Shown here in pieces: positions 1 to 12,640 of a stretch of DNA of 64,000 bases. Each line of letters begins with the position of its first letter. Within the stretch, counting starts at the first letter, position 1. The notes beneath the pieces are model-generated. The model was given only the letters and a program-made list of their open reading frames with translations, was not told the origin of the DNA and searched no databases. A program made the position numbers and the translations under genes. This DNA comes from Culex pipiens pallens (taxonomy: Eukaryota > Arthropoda > Insecta > Diptera > Culicidae): assembly GCF_016801865.2 (NCBI RefSeq), contig NC_068938.1:6581101-6645100 (forward strand), written 5' to 3'.

Positions 1-383
1 TTTTCAATTGCGCAATACAGGTAGAACGCATATTTTAATCCAAATTTTGATTACGGAAATGGATTCTACGTCCAATTTCCTTCAAAATTGAGTCTAAGAC
101 CGACCCTCTAAGATTTGTGGTTCCTGAGTTATCGCCGTTTGAAGATAGGGGTTTCGCTCAAAAATCGCCAAAAAGTCCATTTTTTGGGAGGGTACAAAAA
201 TGGAGGGGGTGGTCCGATTTGGATGAAATTCGGGATTTATGCATGTTTTGATAGTCTCAACAGCTCTGCCAAATTTGAGCAGAATCGGAGATGGTTATTT
301 TCAAATTTGCATTTTTTCTTGCACACTTCAGGTGGAATGACCCGTATACATATCGACTCAGAATCGAAAACTGAACCAATGTC

Positions 384-434
384 TGTGTGTGTGTATGTAT
401 GTGTTTATGTGTGTGTGTATGTATGTATGTATGT
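384..434. repeat. TG-rich microsatellite
   Basis: Imperfect TG/TATG simple repeat inside the dispersed repeat. A similar CA/TG-rich stretch occurs at the equivalent place of the other copy (about 24610-24640), so it probably belongs to the family and did not arise here by chance. Confidence 0.8.
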
Positions 435-595
435 GACCAAAATTCTCACTGAGTTTTCTCAGCACTGGCTGAACCGATTTTTATTGAACCAGTTGCATTC
501 GACTTGGTTTAAGGCCCCATACATCGCTATTGAATTGTTTGAAGTTTCGATAAGTAGTTCAAAAGTTATGTATAAAAATGTGTTTTCACATATAT

Positions 596-912
596 CCGGA
601 TCTCAATTATATGCATGTAAACGATGTCCGGATCCATCATCCAACCCATTGTTGGTTAGGTAATCAAAAGACTTTTCCAACAAGTCCACAACATCGAAGA
701 TCTGGCAACCCTGTCTCGAGTTATGACCACTTAAGTGATATTTATGAACTTTTTTGAAGCCGGATCTCACCTAAATGTATGTAAACTATGTCCTGATCCA
801 TCATCCGACCCATCGTTGATTAGGTAATTAAAAGGCCTTTCCAATGAGTCCAAAACATCGAAGATCTGGCAACCTTGTCTCGAGTTATGACCACTCAAGT
901 GATATTTATGTA
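596..912. repeat. 164-bp tandem duplication
   Basis: Two head-to-tail copies (596-759 and 760-912) each start CCGGATCTCA and contain CATCGAAGATCTGGCAACC and CTCGAGTTATGACCACT. The offset is 164 bp at several anchor points. The copies differ by scattered substitutions. The second is interrupted at its end by the MITE at 913-1150. Confidence 0.85.
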
Positions 913-1150
913 CACTCAAACCCCGATGGTTTGACACCAACTGTTGTCAATCGAACGGGGTCACTTTTTAGTTTGACACCCCTTTTACACGGAGTTCACA
1001 CACACTACTGAACGTTTGTTTTGACAGTGTGCGTGAGCGACGTGTAAAAAGTGGCAGTTCGTCACTTTTTAGTTTGACTTTGACCAACCAACGGGGTACA
1101 AACTAAAAAAGTGTCAAACGAAAAAGTGACCAACCACCGGGGGTTGAGTG
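913..1150. mobile_element. 238-bp MITE with TA target duplication
   Basis: Ends are CACTCAAACCCCGATGGTT and, read inward from the right, CACTCAACCCCCGGTGGTT, each flanked by TA (911-912 and 1151-1152). There is no ORF. The uninterrupted tandem copy at 740-757 reads GATATTTATGAACTTTTTTG where this copy reads GATATTTATG, element, then CTTTTTTGA, so the empty site is visible in the same window. The TA duplication fits Tc1/mariner-type mobilisation; that class is inference. Confidence 0.85.
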
Positions 1151-1227
1151 TACTTTTTTGACTCATATTACCCATTTTTGGTAAAAAGTGAGGAAGGCAT
1201 CAACCACATAAGTGGATTAGGTTAGTT

Positions 1228-1980
1228 TTTCTCTGAATTAATGTGTTGAAAATAAAATTCAACAGAAACAGAAAAAATACTAGTTCTTGATACAAAATCT
1301 GTTAGCATTCCAAGATGTTAACATAATTTTATTTATCATGTGTATATTAGCGTGGTTCACAAATGTATAAGACAGACAAAAGTGTTAAATTTCAAGCGCA
1401 TCAACCGGAATTCATAAAAAAAAAACAAGTAAGCCTCAGAAACCAGCCTGAAAATTTGAGCTCATTTGGTTAAGGGGGATCTAATTTTGACCTGAAGTAA
1501 GAATGGAATTTTAATAATTTTAATTTATTTATTTCCCACTCTTTAGCGTATTTTTACGATATTTTGTATATTATTTTTTGAAAAGGATTCTAAAAGATAC
1601 ATTGAGCAACCATTACTTCCCATGTATCACGAAATTATGTTTTTTTTTTTTAAATAATTATTATTGTTTATACCTGTTTGGTTTTCATCTTGTTCAATAT
1701 TTATCAACTTTATTCTACCACCACCTGTGGTTTTCTATTAATTTTAATATATTTCCATCTATATTTTTTAATTTTTTATTTATTTTTCACGTTTTTGACA
1801 ATAGTTGCTTTTGAGTTCGGGCAAATTATGATTGAATTTCTCTTGATTTAGTTTAAAATCAAAAAATCTTTTTTTACTGAAAGTTATAACTAACAATACA
1901 AAAATTGAATTAAAAAAGATGTAAGATGATTTTAAAAGACAACCCCATCTAAAGGCAGGTAAAAAGCAAACAAATTCCAA
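1228..1980. other. AT-rich non-coding stretch
   Basis: Low-complexity AT-rich sequence with poly-T and poly-A runs. I see no gene, RNA or clear repeat boundary. Confidence 0.6.
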
Positions 1981-3060
1981 ACCACTCTGCGATTAGTTTC
2001 CGCGGGTGTCAATGAAAAGCAAACACTCTGTGCGTTCACAATCCGGCAGCTTCACCTCCAATTGGCTCGTTGCACCGCGGTGATGTCAGAGTCGCCAGCC
2101 AGATTTGGCAGCTTAAGTAAGCCTACTTACACCTGGGCAGTTGGGACTATAGTCTAGTCCGACCTAGTCTACGCAAACAAACCCAACTACGACTAACCGC
2201 AAAAGCTGTCGTCGAAGGGATAGTCTCCTCTTCTTGTTGCTGCTGCTGCTGTTGGAACCATGAATTCGAGGTGATGTTAACATATTCCGCTACAATGAAT
2301 GCACCCGGGGATACCAGACAGGACCAGATAAGCTCCTCTCGAGTGAGTGTTACCACCTCCCTCTACTCTGGTTAGGTTAGGTTAGGCTGTAGGTGTGTGT
2401 TTCTAACCTCACTTCAGGAGACAGCTGCTACTGCTGGGGCAAGGAACGACCATTGTGAACCAATATTCCACGTCGTGTAAATAAACGCATCGACTGGACA
2501 GATCAATAGAGCAGCTGAACGGGGCACGTGTAAACTAGCGAAAAATGTGTCTCAAAAGGTTGCGTACAACAGGCTCTAGGGACCCTCCAGGGTGTACCAA
2601 AAACCCTCAACTTATGGTACGATTTAACCCCACATTACCCGCTTCGCACAAACCGCAATACAAACGGTAGTGCGTCGAGCCCTTTTCCTAGGCTAGTTGG
2701 TAGCTTTATCGAAAAGTTGTGGAAAAAGCCATCACTAGCAGAAGCCCCTTCTTCCTCACGAGATCGCGGGATGCTGTTGAGCTTTCAGCACACTCGTACC
2801 CCCTTATTGAACACCTTTCGAGAGTGCACGCGCTTTTACTCTCGCTGCTTGTTGTTGGTCCTAAGCTTTCAACAGACACCCGTGTGCAGTGCTGCTGCTG
2901 TGTAGTAAATCTATTTGCAATATATATCGTGTGTTGTTGTTGTTGTTGTAGTTCAGTTTGCCCGTGATGCATTCGCCGTGTTCGCCAGTTGTTATTTTCA
3001 GTGCACTTTGACTCCCGCTGGCAGAAGGTTTTGCTGCGCTGTGGAACCTCCCACCTGGAC
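1981..3060. other. GC-richer block, no recognisable gene
   Basis: Base composition changes sharply against both flanks. It contains CAG/CTG-type runs (2236-2253, 2890-2902), a GTT run (2932-2949) and three TTAGG units (2370-2386). The short open frames (62-106 aa) overlap one another on both strands and match no family I know. It may be regulatory or untranslated sequence of a gene outside the window. Confidence 0.4.
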
Positions 3061-5027
3061 GGAAAGTTTGAAATGATTTAAAACAGGGCCATCTTTTAAC
3101 ATCAGAAATCTTGAAATTACTGGATCCAATCAATGAATAGAAAATAAATTGAATTGAAATGCTCAACCCAACACTTTTCAATTAAGCAATTCTCTACGTT
3201 TTCGCAAATCGTCTTTTCAGTACTTATGATTATTATTTTTTATACGGAATTATTTTTAATTTTCAAAAGTATGTTTTTTTCGGCATTGCTATGAGTTTTT
3301 ATAACATTAATTGATTTTCAAAAAGTTTTGAAAATACAAATAATTTTTAAACGAAACATTTTGTTATCACTCATGTCCATTTTTAGGTATTTTCGAGTTT
3401 TTTTTTCTTTTTTCGAATTAATAAAAAGGTGTCTGTACTCGTCAATCTCTGAAGTAATTATTATCAAATAGCTTAAATGCAAAATTCTTTTCAAATTATT
3501 TTTTTTTTAATTGTTCAACCTACCTGGTGCTGTAATGTGGTTTTACAAAGATTGTAAAGTTACATTTCAAATGGATCTGGTACATTTCATTTAAAATCGT
3601 TTTTCCGAATTGACATTTCACCGATTTTTTTTGCTTTAAACATGGAAAAAGCTATATTCTTATCTTTGACTGATTTTTTTTTTTGTAGAATTATCAAAAT
3701 GTTGTTCTTTGCAAAAGATCTTAAAGCAAAAATAGTTTTTCATAGAACTGTTATGTTTAAAGTAAACCAATAGAAAAAAAAACTTAACGAAACTTAACAA
3801 ACTTTTAACATCAAAATTATTCTTAGAAATTTTCTTGCTGGAATGAATGCAAAAACAGCAGTTTTATTTTCAAACTCAAAATATTATACCAAATATTATT
3901 GATTAAGAATTGGCGAAAACTTAAAAAAGAAAAATTAAACTCACAAAATTTTGACTCCAAGAAACTGCTAGTGCTCATGCTAAACAAAGAAAATTACATT
4001 TTGAAAATTGTACTAGCTGCCAATGCAAAAATAATCGTGACTTTTTAAAATGGAATTTAAAAAAAAATTACAAAAAAAACGCTTATGAAAGCGACATATG
4101 AAAGCATTTAAATATTTCAAAATTTATTTTTTAATGCTGCTCGTTTTCAAAGTTAACATTAATGTTCAATAGAATACAAAAAAACTCAAACAAAAACATC
4201 TCTTTAAATAACTTGAAGAACTGGTCATGTTTTAAAGAATGCAAAAACTCATATAAAATAATTGATTTAAAAATAATGCTCATGCTTGAATGAACAAAAA
4301 TTGAGATTTTTTTTATCAAAGCCAGTTTATTTTCAAATCAAAATACAATAACTTTTTAAATGAAAAGCATTTCTTCAAAGAACTCGTTGATTTTTTTATA
4401 CTGTTTTTTTTTTTTTTTTGAAAAAAGAACTGGTTTTGTTCAAAAGAATGCGAAAACTCACAATGTTCATATTTTAGGTGATGTTTTTTTTTTCAAACAA
4501 CTGATAACGTTGAAAAAATGCAAAAGGACTAAGCCAAATAATGCAAAAAATGCTGAAAAATATATTAAAATAAATAACATTTTATAGAAAATAGAAAATA
4601 ATTAAAAATCGCTGAAAAAATAAATTAAGATAAATAACATTTTAAAGAAAATATTTTATGAAAAAATAATTGTTTTCAAAGTAATGCTCACATATGAAAC
4701 GATGGATTTTCAAGACAAATTTATTTCGAAGAACCGGTTATGTTGAAAAGAAAGTGCAATGATTTTTAAATGAAATTTATAAAAAAAACTCTGACAACAT
4801 TATTTTCTTTCAAACATTTTTGTTTTTCAACCTACGCACAAGGGAGGAAAAAATAAAGTCAAAAACGGATTTAAATGATGCTGGTAAATTAGATTTTTCA
4901 ACCAAGAATTTTCTCATGAGAAAAATTCAAAGGAATCGATTGGTGATGGTAAGAATCCGCGGAATTTTGCGTAAAACCCGTTTAAGTTCGATTAACCCAA
5001 TTTTTGCAATTCTTTATTAGTTTTAAA
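3061..5027. repeat. AT-rich belt with decayed repeats
   Basis: The phrase GAAGAACTGGTCATGTT recurs in altered form near 4213, 4426 and 4728, and AATGCAAAAACTCA recurs near 4239, 4446 and 7065. This suggests a heavily diverged tandem or dispersed repeat. The spacing (about 215 and 300 bp) is irregular. No coding sequence is recognised. Confidence 0.45.
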
Positions 5028-5699
5028 TAACGTCATGATTCGAATTCCCGGACGCTTCGAAACCCGGACACTTCATCTTGTTTCATCAATTATTTGGATA
5101 TAAGTTCGCATTATAAATGTCAAAAATGGGTTATTTGATGAATTCTAACATCAACTTTCATTTAAAGTTTGTTTGAACGCTGTAGTTAATGTCAAAACAA
5201 TCAAATAAAATAAATTTATAAGACTACCAAAAAAGCGAAACATTTCGCGTGAAATATTTCATAGGCGTCCGGGAAAGGCAAAGCAGAAATTTATGGTTTT
5301 GATTTCCTTAAATTCAAGCATTTTTTTATATAAAATATCGATTGTTTTGATGTTAACAGCTTATTTGAGACCTAAAGAATGCCATTTGCTAACATTTCAG
5401 TTAAAATTTGTTCGATTCATAAGCAAAATCGAGTGTCCGGGATTCGAAGCAAAAGTGTCCGGATTTCGAATCAACTTTTATCAGTGTCCGGGATTCGAAG
5501 CACAACAAGTCATTTTAATTTTCAAATTCTGATGAAAAATTGTTAGAAAAGACATATTTTGCAAGCATCTTCCTAAAACTGACTGTTAGTACTACATCCT
5601 GATGATATTTCTTCATTTCCAACTTATTACATGATTTTTTGTCAGCTATAACAAAAATGATATGCTACTAAGTGTCCGGATTTCGAATCATGACGTTAT
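5028..5699. mobile_element. Inverted-repeat MITE rich in TCCGG...TTCGAA motifs
   Basis: The left end reads TAACGTCATGATTCGAA and the right end is its reverse complement (5682-5698), giving a near-perfect terminal repeat followed by TCCGGACAC on both sides. The outer TA fits a TA target duplication. The phrase GTGTCCGG(G/A)NTTCGAA recurs internally at about 5433, 5453 and 5483, and near both ends. The open frame at 5293-5532 is a by-product of these repeats. Confidence 0.8.
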
Positions 5700-5840
5700 G
5701 TTGCTAAAATGTAAGATGGTTTGACATTTTTTTTCTTCCCTCCTCCTCTTCTTCATCAAAATGAGTTTCAGGTACATTTTGCGGGTTGCTTGGATTTTTT
5801 CACGTAAGAAAGAGTTACTTCAAAGCACATTTCAGCAACA

Positions 5841-6760
5841 TACCGTAAAACGGGGTGACTTTGATAGGTTTGCGATTTTTCCGCAAAATGAAGAGTACAA
5901 TTAAAATACGTAAGGAATGGTTAAGAAACATACTGACCGTGGTAGAGAAGTGTTCAAAGTACCTCAAGAAGAACTTTTCATAAAATTTTGACAAGTTTAA
6001 AAAGTAAGTTAACTATAGTTAAGAAAATGTTGATGAAAGCCATTATCTTAAACTTCTCAAAGTGTCATGATTTTCTCAATAAACATGATTTTTAATCGGA
6101 AAACGGAATGCATTTTCGGATTCTTTGGACAGTTTTCCACTAGGAGAAGGTTAAAAAAGTTTGTAAAAAATAAATAATATGTGTTTTTGAAACACAATTA
6201 TAAAAACTCTCTTAATTTATAGGCAATTTCAGTTGAACAAATTTCTGGTAAAATGTGAAAACTTGTGATTTGTGCTTCGAATTTAGTATAAAATGCAATA
6301 TAAATCGATAAATTTATAAACAAAACTAGTTTTAAAAAATTTCAGGCAAAATTCCGACTTTTTAACAATTTTACCTAAAATTTATGTGTATTTTGCTTAA
6401 AAGCTTATACCCTTAGTTAACTAAATATAAACATTGATTTTTTTTTCTTAAAAACTATATCAGCTACTTTAGTGATGGTACATTTAACGTACAAATGAAG
6501 TTTGAACATCTTAAATATGACTTTAACAAGAAAAACTATGACTATCAAAGTCACCCCGGAATTCAAACTAAGAATTTTTAACGTAACTATTTTTCTAAAC
6601 GTTATTGAAAAAACTTTTTTTCCGAAATAGTGCATGGACTTTGTGTGGTCTACCCCAGTACATGTTTTAAAAATAATAATCTTGAGAAAAACCTTACCTG
6701 TTGGAAAATATTCTAAAAACAAATTAAAATCCTATCAAAGTCACCCCGGTTTACGGTATT
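5841..6760. mobile_element. 0.92-kb TA-flanked MITE, family B copy 1
   Basis: The left end is TA then CCGTAAAACGGGGTGACTTT. The right end carries the reverse complement with one change (CCGTAAACCGGGGTGACTTT), then TA. An internal CTATCAAAGTCACCCCGG lies at 6543-6560. A second copy at 27721-30160 has the same internal landmarks in reverse order. It has no coding capacity and is probably a non-autonomous Tc1/mariner-type element. Confidence 0.85.
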
Positions 6761-8200
6761 TAAAACTAATTTCAACAACAAAAAATATAAAAAATCGCCA
6801 TTTTTTACGGGTTTTTCACTTAAGAAAAAAAATATTTCAAAATGTTGAAAATTTCCGCTGCATACCATATAAAAACAGCAAAAACTTTGGGTAAAATGGC
6901 CTTCAACGGGCCTTACGCTTATTTCCAAAGATTCTCACCATCACCAATCAATTCATTGGAATTTTCACATCAGAAAAGTCTAGGTTGAAAGTTCTAATTA
7001 ACCGGCATCAATTAAGTCCATTTTTGCCTCTATTTTTCAAACTGTACAACGTGTCATTTTGGAAAAATGCAAAACTCTATGACTTCTTTGAAAAAAAAAA
7101 TCTTAAAAAAATATTATCAGTTTACAAAGAATGCTAAAACTAGCAGATTTTTTTTTTAATATGTATTTTTAAACTTCTGGACATATTAAAATAAAGTAAA
7201 ATCTGACAAATTTTATTGACATAATTTGAAGATATCTAGAAAACTTGTGCTTCGACATTCAAAGTCAAACAATGAAACCTTTGTGGAATTTTCTCATCCT
7301 TCTGAAGAAAAATATTATCAGAATTTCAATGCCATGACTAAATTTCCAAAAGCTGAATTGACAACAATTATAAGATAGAAAATGCCCGATTTTTTTCAGA
7401 AATACCGGTTTACCAGATATTTTTCATCTATAAAATATAAACTGATTTTTTTTAATAAGGCATTAATAAAGTTTCGATGATAGATATTTTTGTATAACTT
7501 ACACTAAAATGTAATGACAAGCATAAAAATAAACCATTTCAATTTATATTCGTCAAAAGCCATTTTATAACCTTTTTTTATTTTTGGTAATTTTTGTACA
7601 AATAAGCCACTTTGCTTCATTGGTTCTTCCAAAAAAGTCTCTTTATCTGGGTAAAAGTTGTGGGTTATGATTGAGACTATTCACAATAAAAAATAATTAC
7701 ACATTGTTTTAAATATCTTTTAATTACAATTGCTTGATTTGACACCCCTTTACATTTTTCTTCTTTTTGATTTGTTTTAGTGGATAAAAACTGGCAACTT
7801 ATAAGCTATAGGGTATTACGAACGTTATGATCTGATTTTCACAAGAAAAATAATTGGAATGTATCAAAAATACTCCCAAAAAAAGTTTACAAAAATCATT
7901 TTGAATTTGGAATTTATATAATTGTTATTGTTTAATAAAAATGCACCGTTTTCTAGTTAAAGCCATTTTTAGGTTATTTTTAACGGGAAAATTGTCTGTT
8001 TTATTATTTTTAAATAGTGTCCATTAACGTCCATCTCTAAATAATATTTACTTGAAAAGCTTAGAAAATTTCCTACAAATTTCTTTTTTGGGCATTTTTG
8101 ATCCGATCCTTGTCTGTTGACCATGCAAAGAATTAATTCAATATGAATCAATCTCCAAAGTAAATACACAATACTTTTTCATAATTTCAGATCTCAAACA
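6761..8200. other. AT-rich belt, nothing recognised
   Basis: Low-complexity AT-rich sequence with phrases shared with the 3.1-5.0 kb belt (AATGCAAAACTCTATGACTTC at about 7065). I see no gene, RNA or bounded element. Confidence 0.5.
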
Positions 8201-9330
8201 TTCCGTTAACAACCATTCACGAGCTGCGCCTTGCTCACTAGAATTATTCCCGATTATTATTAATGACTTTACATACCATTGTTTTCACTTTGTGCATCCG
8301 CTCTCTCTGGCAGACGATTCTGGACTCGTTGTTCTGCTGCAAACCCTTCCCTTGTCCCGAATCACCCCACTGTACCTCCACCACTGCCGGTGGCATCCAG
8401 CACTCCTCTCTATCAGTAGCACCATCATCATCGTCGTCGTCTGCCAACCTTTGCCGAATATGGATTTAAAACCCAATAAACGAACGCAGAATTGGAAATT
8501 GAATAAATTGTATGCTAATGATGTTAACTTGAAAAATTAGAATAAATCGCGCGCTTTGGCGCGTTCACACACACACACACACGCACACACGTGGGAGAGT
8601 TTTGCGCGCCAAATTTACAAACACACACACACATTGGTGTTGTGAAGGGGAAAATTTTGCGCGGATTTCGCCCCGCGTGGCCTCGGGATTTTGCGTGCCC
8701 AACGAACCGGGAGGGATGTGTTCGATGATGATCACGGGGTCTGGGCACCGAACCGCGAATCCAAGCATATGATAAGCGCGTGAATTAATTCGGAATCTGG
8801 TGGATTTTTGGGCAACGTTGGGAGTGGGGAGGAGAGGGTCCAATTCTGGTCCCAATTGCGATCGGTTTCAATATCGGAAAAGTCGGAAAAGCGCACACAA
8901 ACACATACGACCCCATCATTTGCAGCGACTGCGGCGGCAAAGTTAAATTCAATTACACGAAAATTAAACATTTTAAAATTAAAATGTTTTGTAATTTATG
9001 CGCCCCCACCTTCACACACCCTTCCTCCTGCCTCGCTTGTTAAGGGTGAGGGGAGCATCATCGAACGGTGAAGTGGGTTATTTCCGTTTATCGTAATTGG
9101 CTGTTAAATTCCGCGAAGTGAGCCATATGCACAAATATGTGCGTGCACACAAACAAACACACAGGCGAACGCGCGCCCTCTGGCGAACGAAAGTCGATCG
9201 AACACACAAACTCAAACTGTTTGATTGGCATGTTGGCGGAGCGTTATGAAAAATTAATCGCGCTCAGATAATGCAGAGCATAAACCTCATATCACATTTT
9301 TTGTTGGATTTCGGTGGTAGTTAAAGTGAA
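8201..9330. other. GC-richer block with CA microsatellites
   Basis: Contains CA-type simple repeats (8568-8590, 8618-8633, 9145-9165) in less AT-rich sequence. Seven overlapping short open frames on both strands (67-96 aa) have no recognisable domain and run through the microsatellites. It is a candidate regulatory or untranslated block. Confidence 0.4.
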
Positions 9331-11540
9331 AGTTTGAGTTTGGTTTTGGGAGTGGGATATATAATTTCCTTTTTCTGATCTGACTTTTGAAGTATTTTTG
9401 TTTTTTTTTCTGTAAATTTTATGGTATTTTTACATTTTTAATTCTTTTTTTTCACCCATCTGACCCATGTGGACCATATGGTTTGTCATCGTCATTTCAT
9501 TATCATTTTATAAGTTGCTTTAATAATTACATTGGTGCAGTTGTTATCCTGAGCTGAGATATGGACTACCTTTCAACAGCTGATTTGTTCGAAATGGGGA
9601 GAGAGTTTACTGGTACTAAGGAGAACGAATTGGACAGAGAAAGAATGAAATTGCAAAAATAACCTTTAAAATAAAACTACATGGTTCGAATTGCATAAAT
9701 TTTTAATCAATCTCACATAAATTATGATAATGTTCTATCGAATCGTTTTAGCATAGCATACCATTACGGATCTGCACTACGCTGTAGGGGGTGTCACAAT
9801 GGTCAATTCAATATTCTTAGACAATTTGATTGATGCCCGGTAGATCCAAAAATATCTTAGAACGTAGATTTCCACACTGTGCTCCAAGGCTACGCCCGTA
9901 CAGTCCAGTGAGGATTTGGGAGGGAATGTTTTTGTTGTTCACTAGTGGCAATAGTGCAGGGAACCCATCCGACTTTTAAAAGTGAACGGAATATTTTTTT
10001 CGGGAATTTCGGAATAGGGGTTAGAGGAATGCCGATGAAAATGGTTGAATGCGTAATGTTTTAAATGATTTGGATGTTTGTAAGTGTATATGTAATTCTG
10101 TAGTGTATTATCTACTAAGCATATAGTTTTGTAATATTATTAAATAATAATCAATATAACAAATAAAGTAAATAGAATAAATATAATATATATGATATAT
10201 ATAATAAATATAATCAAGATGATTCCAGGAAGCTGTGAAAAAAGCAGCAATTTAAAATATAAATGCTCCGGATGGTTCCCATGCTGTTTTTTAGAAAGTT
10301 TTGTTCATTTAAGCAATTTAATCATATATGGTATGACGAGATGGTATGTTACAGGAAAGGAATAGGTTAAAGAGTAATATGAACATTTAAATAAATCATA
10401 TAGTGAGTAGAAAAATTTACATGTAGATATTCAATTTTAAAAATTCCAGAAAGCTGAAAAAATAACCATAACTTAAAAAGTAATACTCCAGTCCATGATT
10501 TTTTATTTTGAACACATTGTATGATTTGAAAAAAAATGAAATACTAATGTCCTTTCAAACATGAACAGCGACGTTACTTGAAGTAGAAGAATTATACTTA
10601 TTTTTGAAATACTTTTTTTATAATTTTTTTATAGTCTGAATGGCATGGATTTTCAATTTATTACAATAATTAAAGAAAAATAAAACAATTTCAGCAAATA
10701 ACCATTGTTTTGAAAAATATTTCTCTAAAAATACTGAAATTGTATAAAAAGCATTTTTTTTTATTTAAGTACATATTTTCAAATATTTGGTATTTTGAGA
10801 TCGGTGGAAAAAATAGGTTTAGATTTATATTGACATTAAAAATTCTTTAATTCTGAGGATTTTCAAAAAACTTTGATTCATTTTAAAAATACTAGTTTTT
10901 TATACTAAAAATTAAAAATAATACAATTTGTAAAAACATTTAAATGTTTGTATTCAGACGATATTTTCTGAAAAACTAAGGATTTTTTTTGAAAAAAAAA
11001 CTGAAGTAAAATATTTCCGATTTTTTAATACAACTTTTTATTTCTAAAAAAATCCAAAATACGTAAATTTTACCTTTTCAACAGAACATTTTATGTTTTA
11101 GGGGGCCAAAAAAAGACATCTTTTGAGCCATAGGCGTGATGGTGCAAAATCTGGTTTAGAAAACGGTTTTTTGAAAAATTGGGCTTTTGTGAAAAATACC
11201 GAAAACCAGGAAATTTTTTAACATCATTTAAGGTATAAATTTTCAATTTCTTTTCATTTTTTGCACTTTTGAAAGGATGAGAAAAAGGCCTACAAATTTC
11301 TTTCTGGGCTATGAAGATCGATCAACTAGTTTCTTTTAGATATCTCGGAAGCTAATTAAAGAATGAAACTTTTACGTAATTTTCAGACTTTTTCTTTAAA
11401 AATATTCAAAAAAATATAATTTGTTCGAAAATTTGAAAGTAGGAAATTTCATTAATTTGAACACATTTTCAATCGTGAAGCTTGAAATTTTGAAATATTT
11501 TGAATTGAAAAGATCAGAAAATCTCAAAAAAGTTTCATTT
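9331..11540. other. AT-rich belt, nothing recognised
   Basis: Mostly AT-rich. A less AT-rich patch at 9740-9960 may be an old repeat fragment, but I could not find its ends. No ORF is worth annotating. Confidence 0.5.
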
Positions 11541-11551
11541 TAACACATCGA

Positions 11552-12069
11552 CGTCGTCGTGCTATCTTGTCGCACCCGCCATTTTGACGTTCCGAGAAAA
11601 ACGCGTTTTAATGTTTGACCTTGAATATTCAAAAACGAAAGCACGCAATGTAAACAATAACAAACACGTTTTGCTTGGCTCACCATTCTGTGCATTGTCC
11701 CAAAGTTTGGTTGAAGTTGGTTGCTGGAGTCCCGAGTTATAATTACAAATGTTTACGGTAGTCTAGCTTGTACGTGCGACAAACGCATCCTGACTTTCCT
11801 GGCCTGAAATCCCTTTGGCCTTTTGTCGCACTTACATCAATTTTCATGGAGTGACAAGATAGCACGACAAGATTGAAACTACTTTCATATGTAAAGTGAC
11901 AAAAATGCACGGAGTTTTTTCGGTTTTTGTTGAATATCTCAGGATTGAAATCGAATTTTGGGGATCTGTGAAGGTCAAAAGGTGAGGCATTGTGGGCTGC
12001 ACAAAATGGCGTTCTTAACTCAATTTGGCCCAAAATGCACGTACGACAAGTTAGCACGATGGCGACGAC
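11552..12069. mobile_element. Possible inverted-repeat element
   Basis: CGTGCTATCTTGTCG near the left end (11558-11572) faces CGACAAGTTAGCACG near the right end (12044-12058). Both are followed outward by GACGAC/GTCGTC. A third copy lies inside at 11852-11868 (CAAGATAGCACGACAAG). The ends differ by a 6-bp insertion and I see no clear target duplication, so the boundaries are tentative. The open frames at 11743-12093 and 11990-12310 are not convincing. Confidence 0.45.
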
Positions 12070-12457
12070 ATGGAAAATAGCGATTGGTGACACTTACAAA
12101 AATTATCATTTATATCGATTCGATTCGATTTCAAAAATAACTAATTGCCTGATTTTCAAAATTCCGTTAAATAAATTGTTAAAAAAAAGCAGCTCTTCAA
12201 GTATATTTTTTGCGAAAATGTTTTTCTTTCACGAAGTATTTTTAATAATCAAAATCCCTGAAAAATCCACAATATGTACCTATAACTTTAAAACGGTAAA
12301 TTTTATTTAAAAAAAAACCATTAAGTACTTTCAGATTGAACATTCGATTTTGCAATAAAAACGATTTTTACTAGCATTTCGATATTTTTTAAAACACCCG
12401 AAAATAGTACTTTAAAATTTATCAAAAAATAATCTAAAATCAAAAATACGTTCCCAG

Positions 12458-12640
12458 GGGTGTACCCCATTTGGCATAATGGACATTTGGCATAACGGGT
12501 TTTCAAGATGGACGTTTGGCATAATGGACGTTTGGCATAATTGGTCCAAGACATCAGGGACGTTTGGCATAATGGACGTTTGGCATAATTCGTTCAAAAA
12601 CCATCAAGGACGTTTGGCATAATGGACGTTTGGCATAATT
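12458..12640 (+). repeat. Left terminal inverted repeat
   Basis: Array of GACGTTTGGCATAATG-type units broken by spacers containing TTTTCAAGATG, GGTCCAAGACATC and CGTTCAAAAACCATC. It mirrors 14651-14849 but has two units between two of these spacers where the right end has three. Confidence 0.85.

Larger units (their letters stand above)
1..1227. repeat. Dispersed mosquito-type repeat, copy 1 (enters from left edge)
   Basis: Non-coding repeat that begins before the window. It shares with 24033-24760, in opposite orientation, the motif CATATCGACTCAGAAT followed by a TGTCTGTGTGT stretch, and an end motif reading GTGAGGAAGGCA then CAACCAC and GTGGATTA (1186-1219). The open frame at 115-663 only crosses this repeat and has no recognisable domain. 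It contains a 164-bp tandem duplication and a MITE. The superfamily is not known to me. Confidence 0.7.

Noticed and set aside
2370..2386. Three TTAGG units (insect telomere-type repeat)
   Set aside because: Only three copies, inside ordinary sequence. Diptera have lost the TTAGG telomere system, so chance is the best explanation.
12458..12640. CRISPR-like direct repeats
   Set aside because: The units are mirrored at 14651-14849 and bounded by a target duplication, so they are a transposon end. The genome is eukaryotic.
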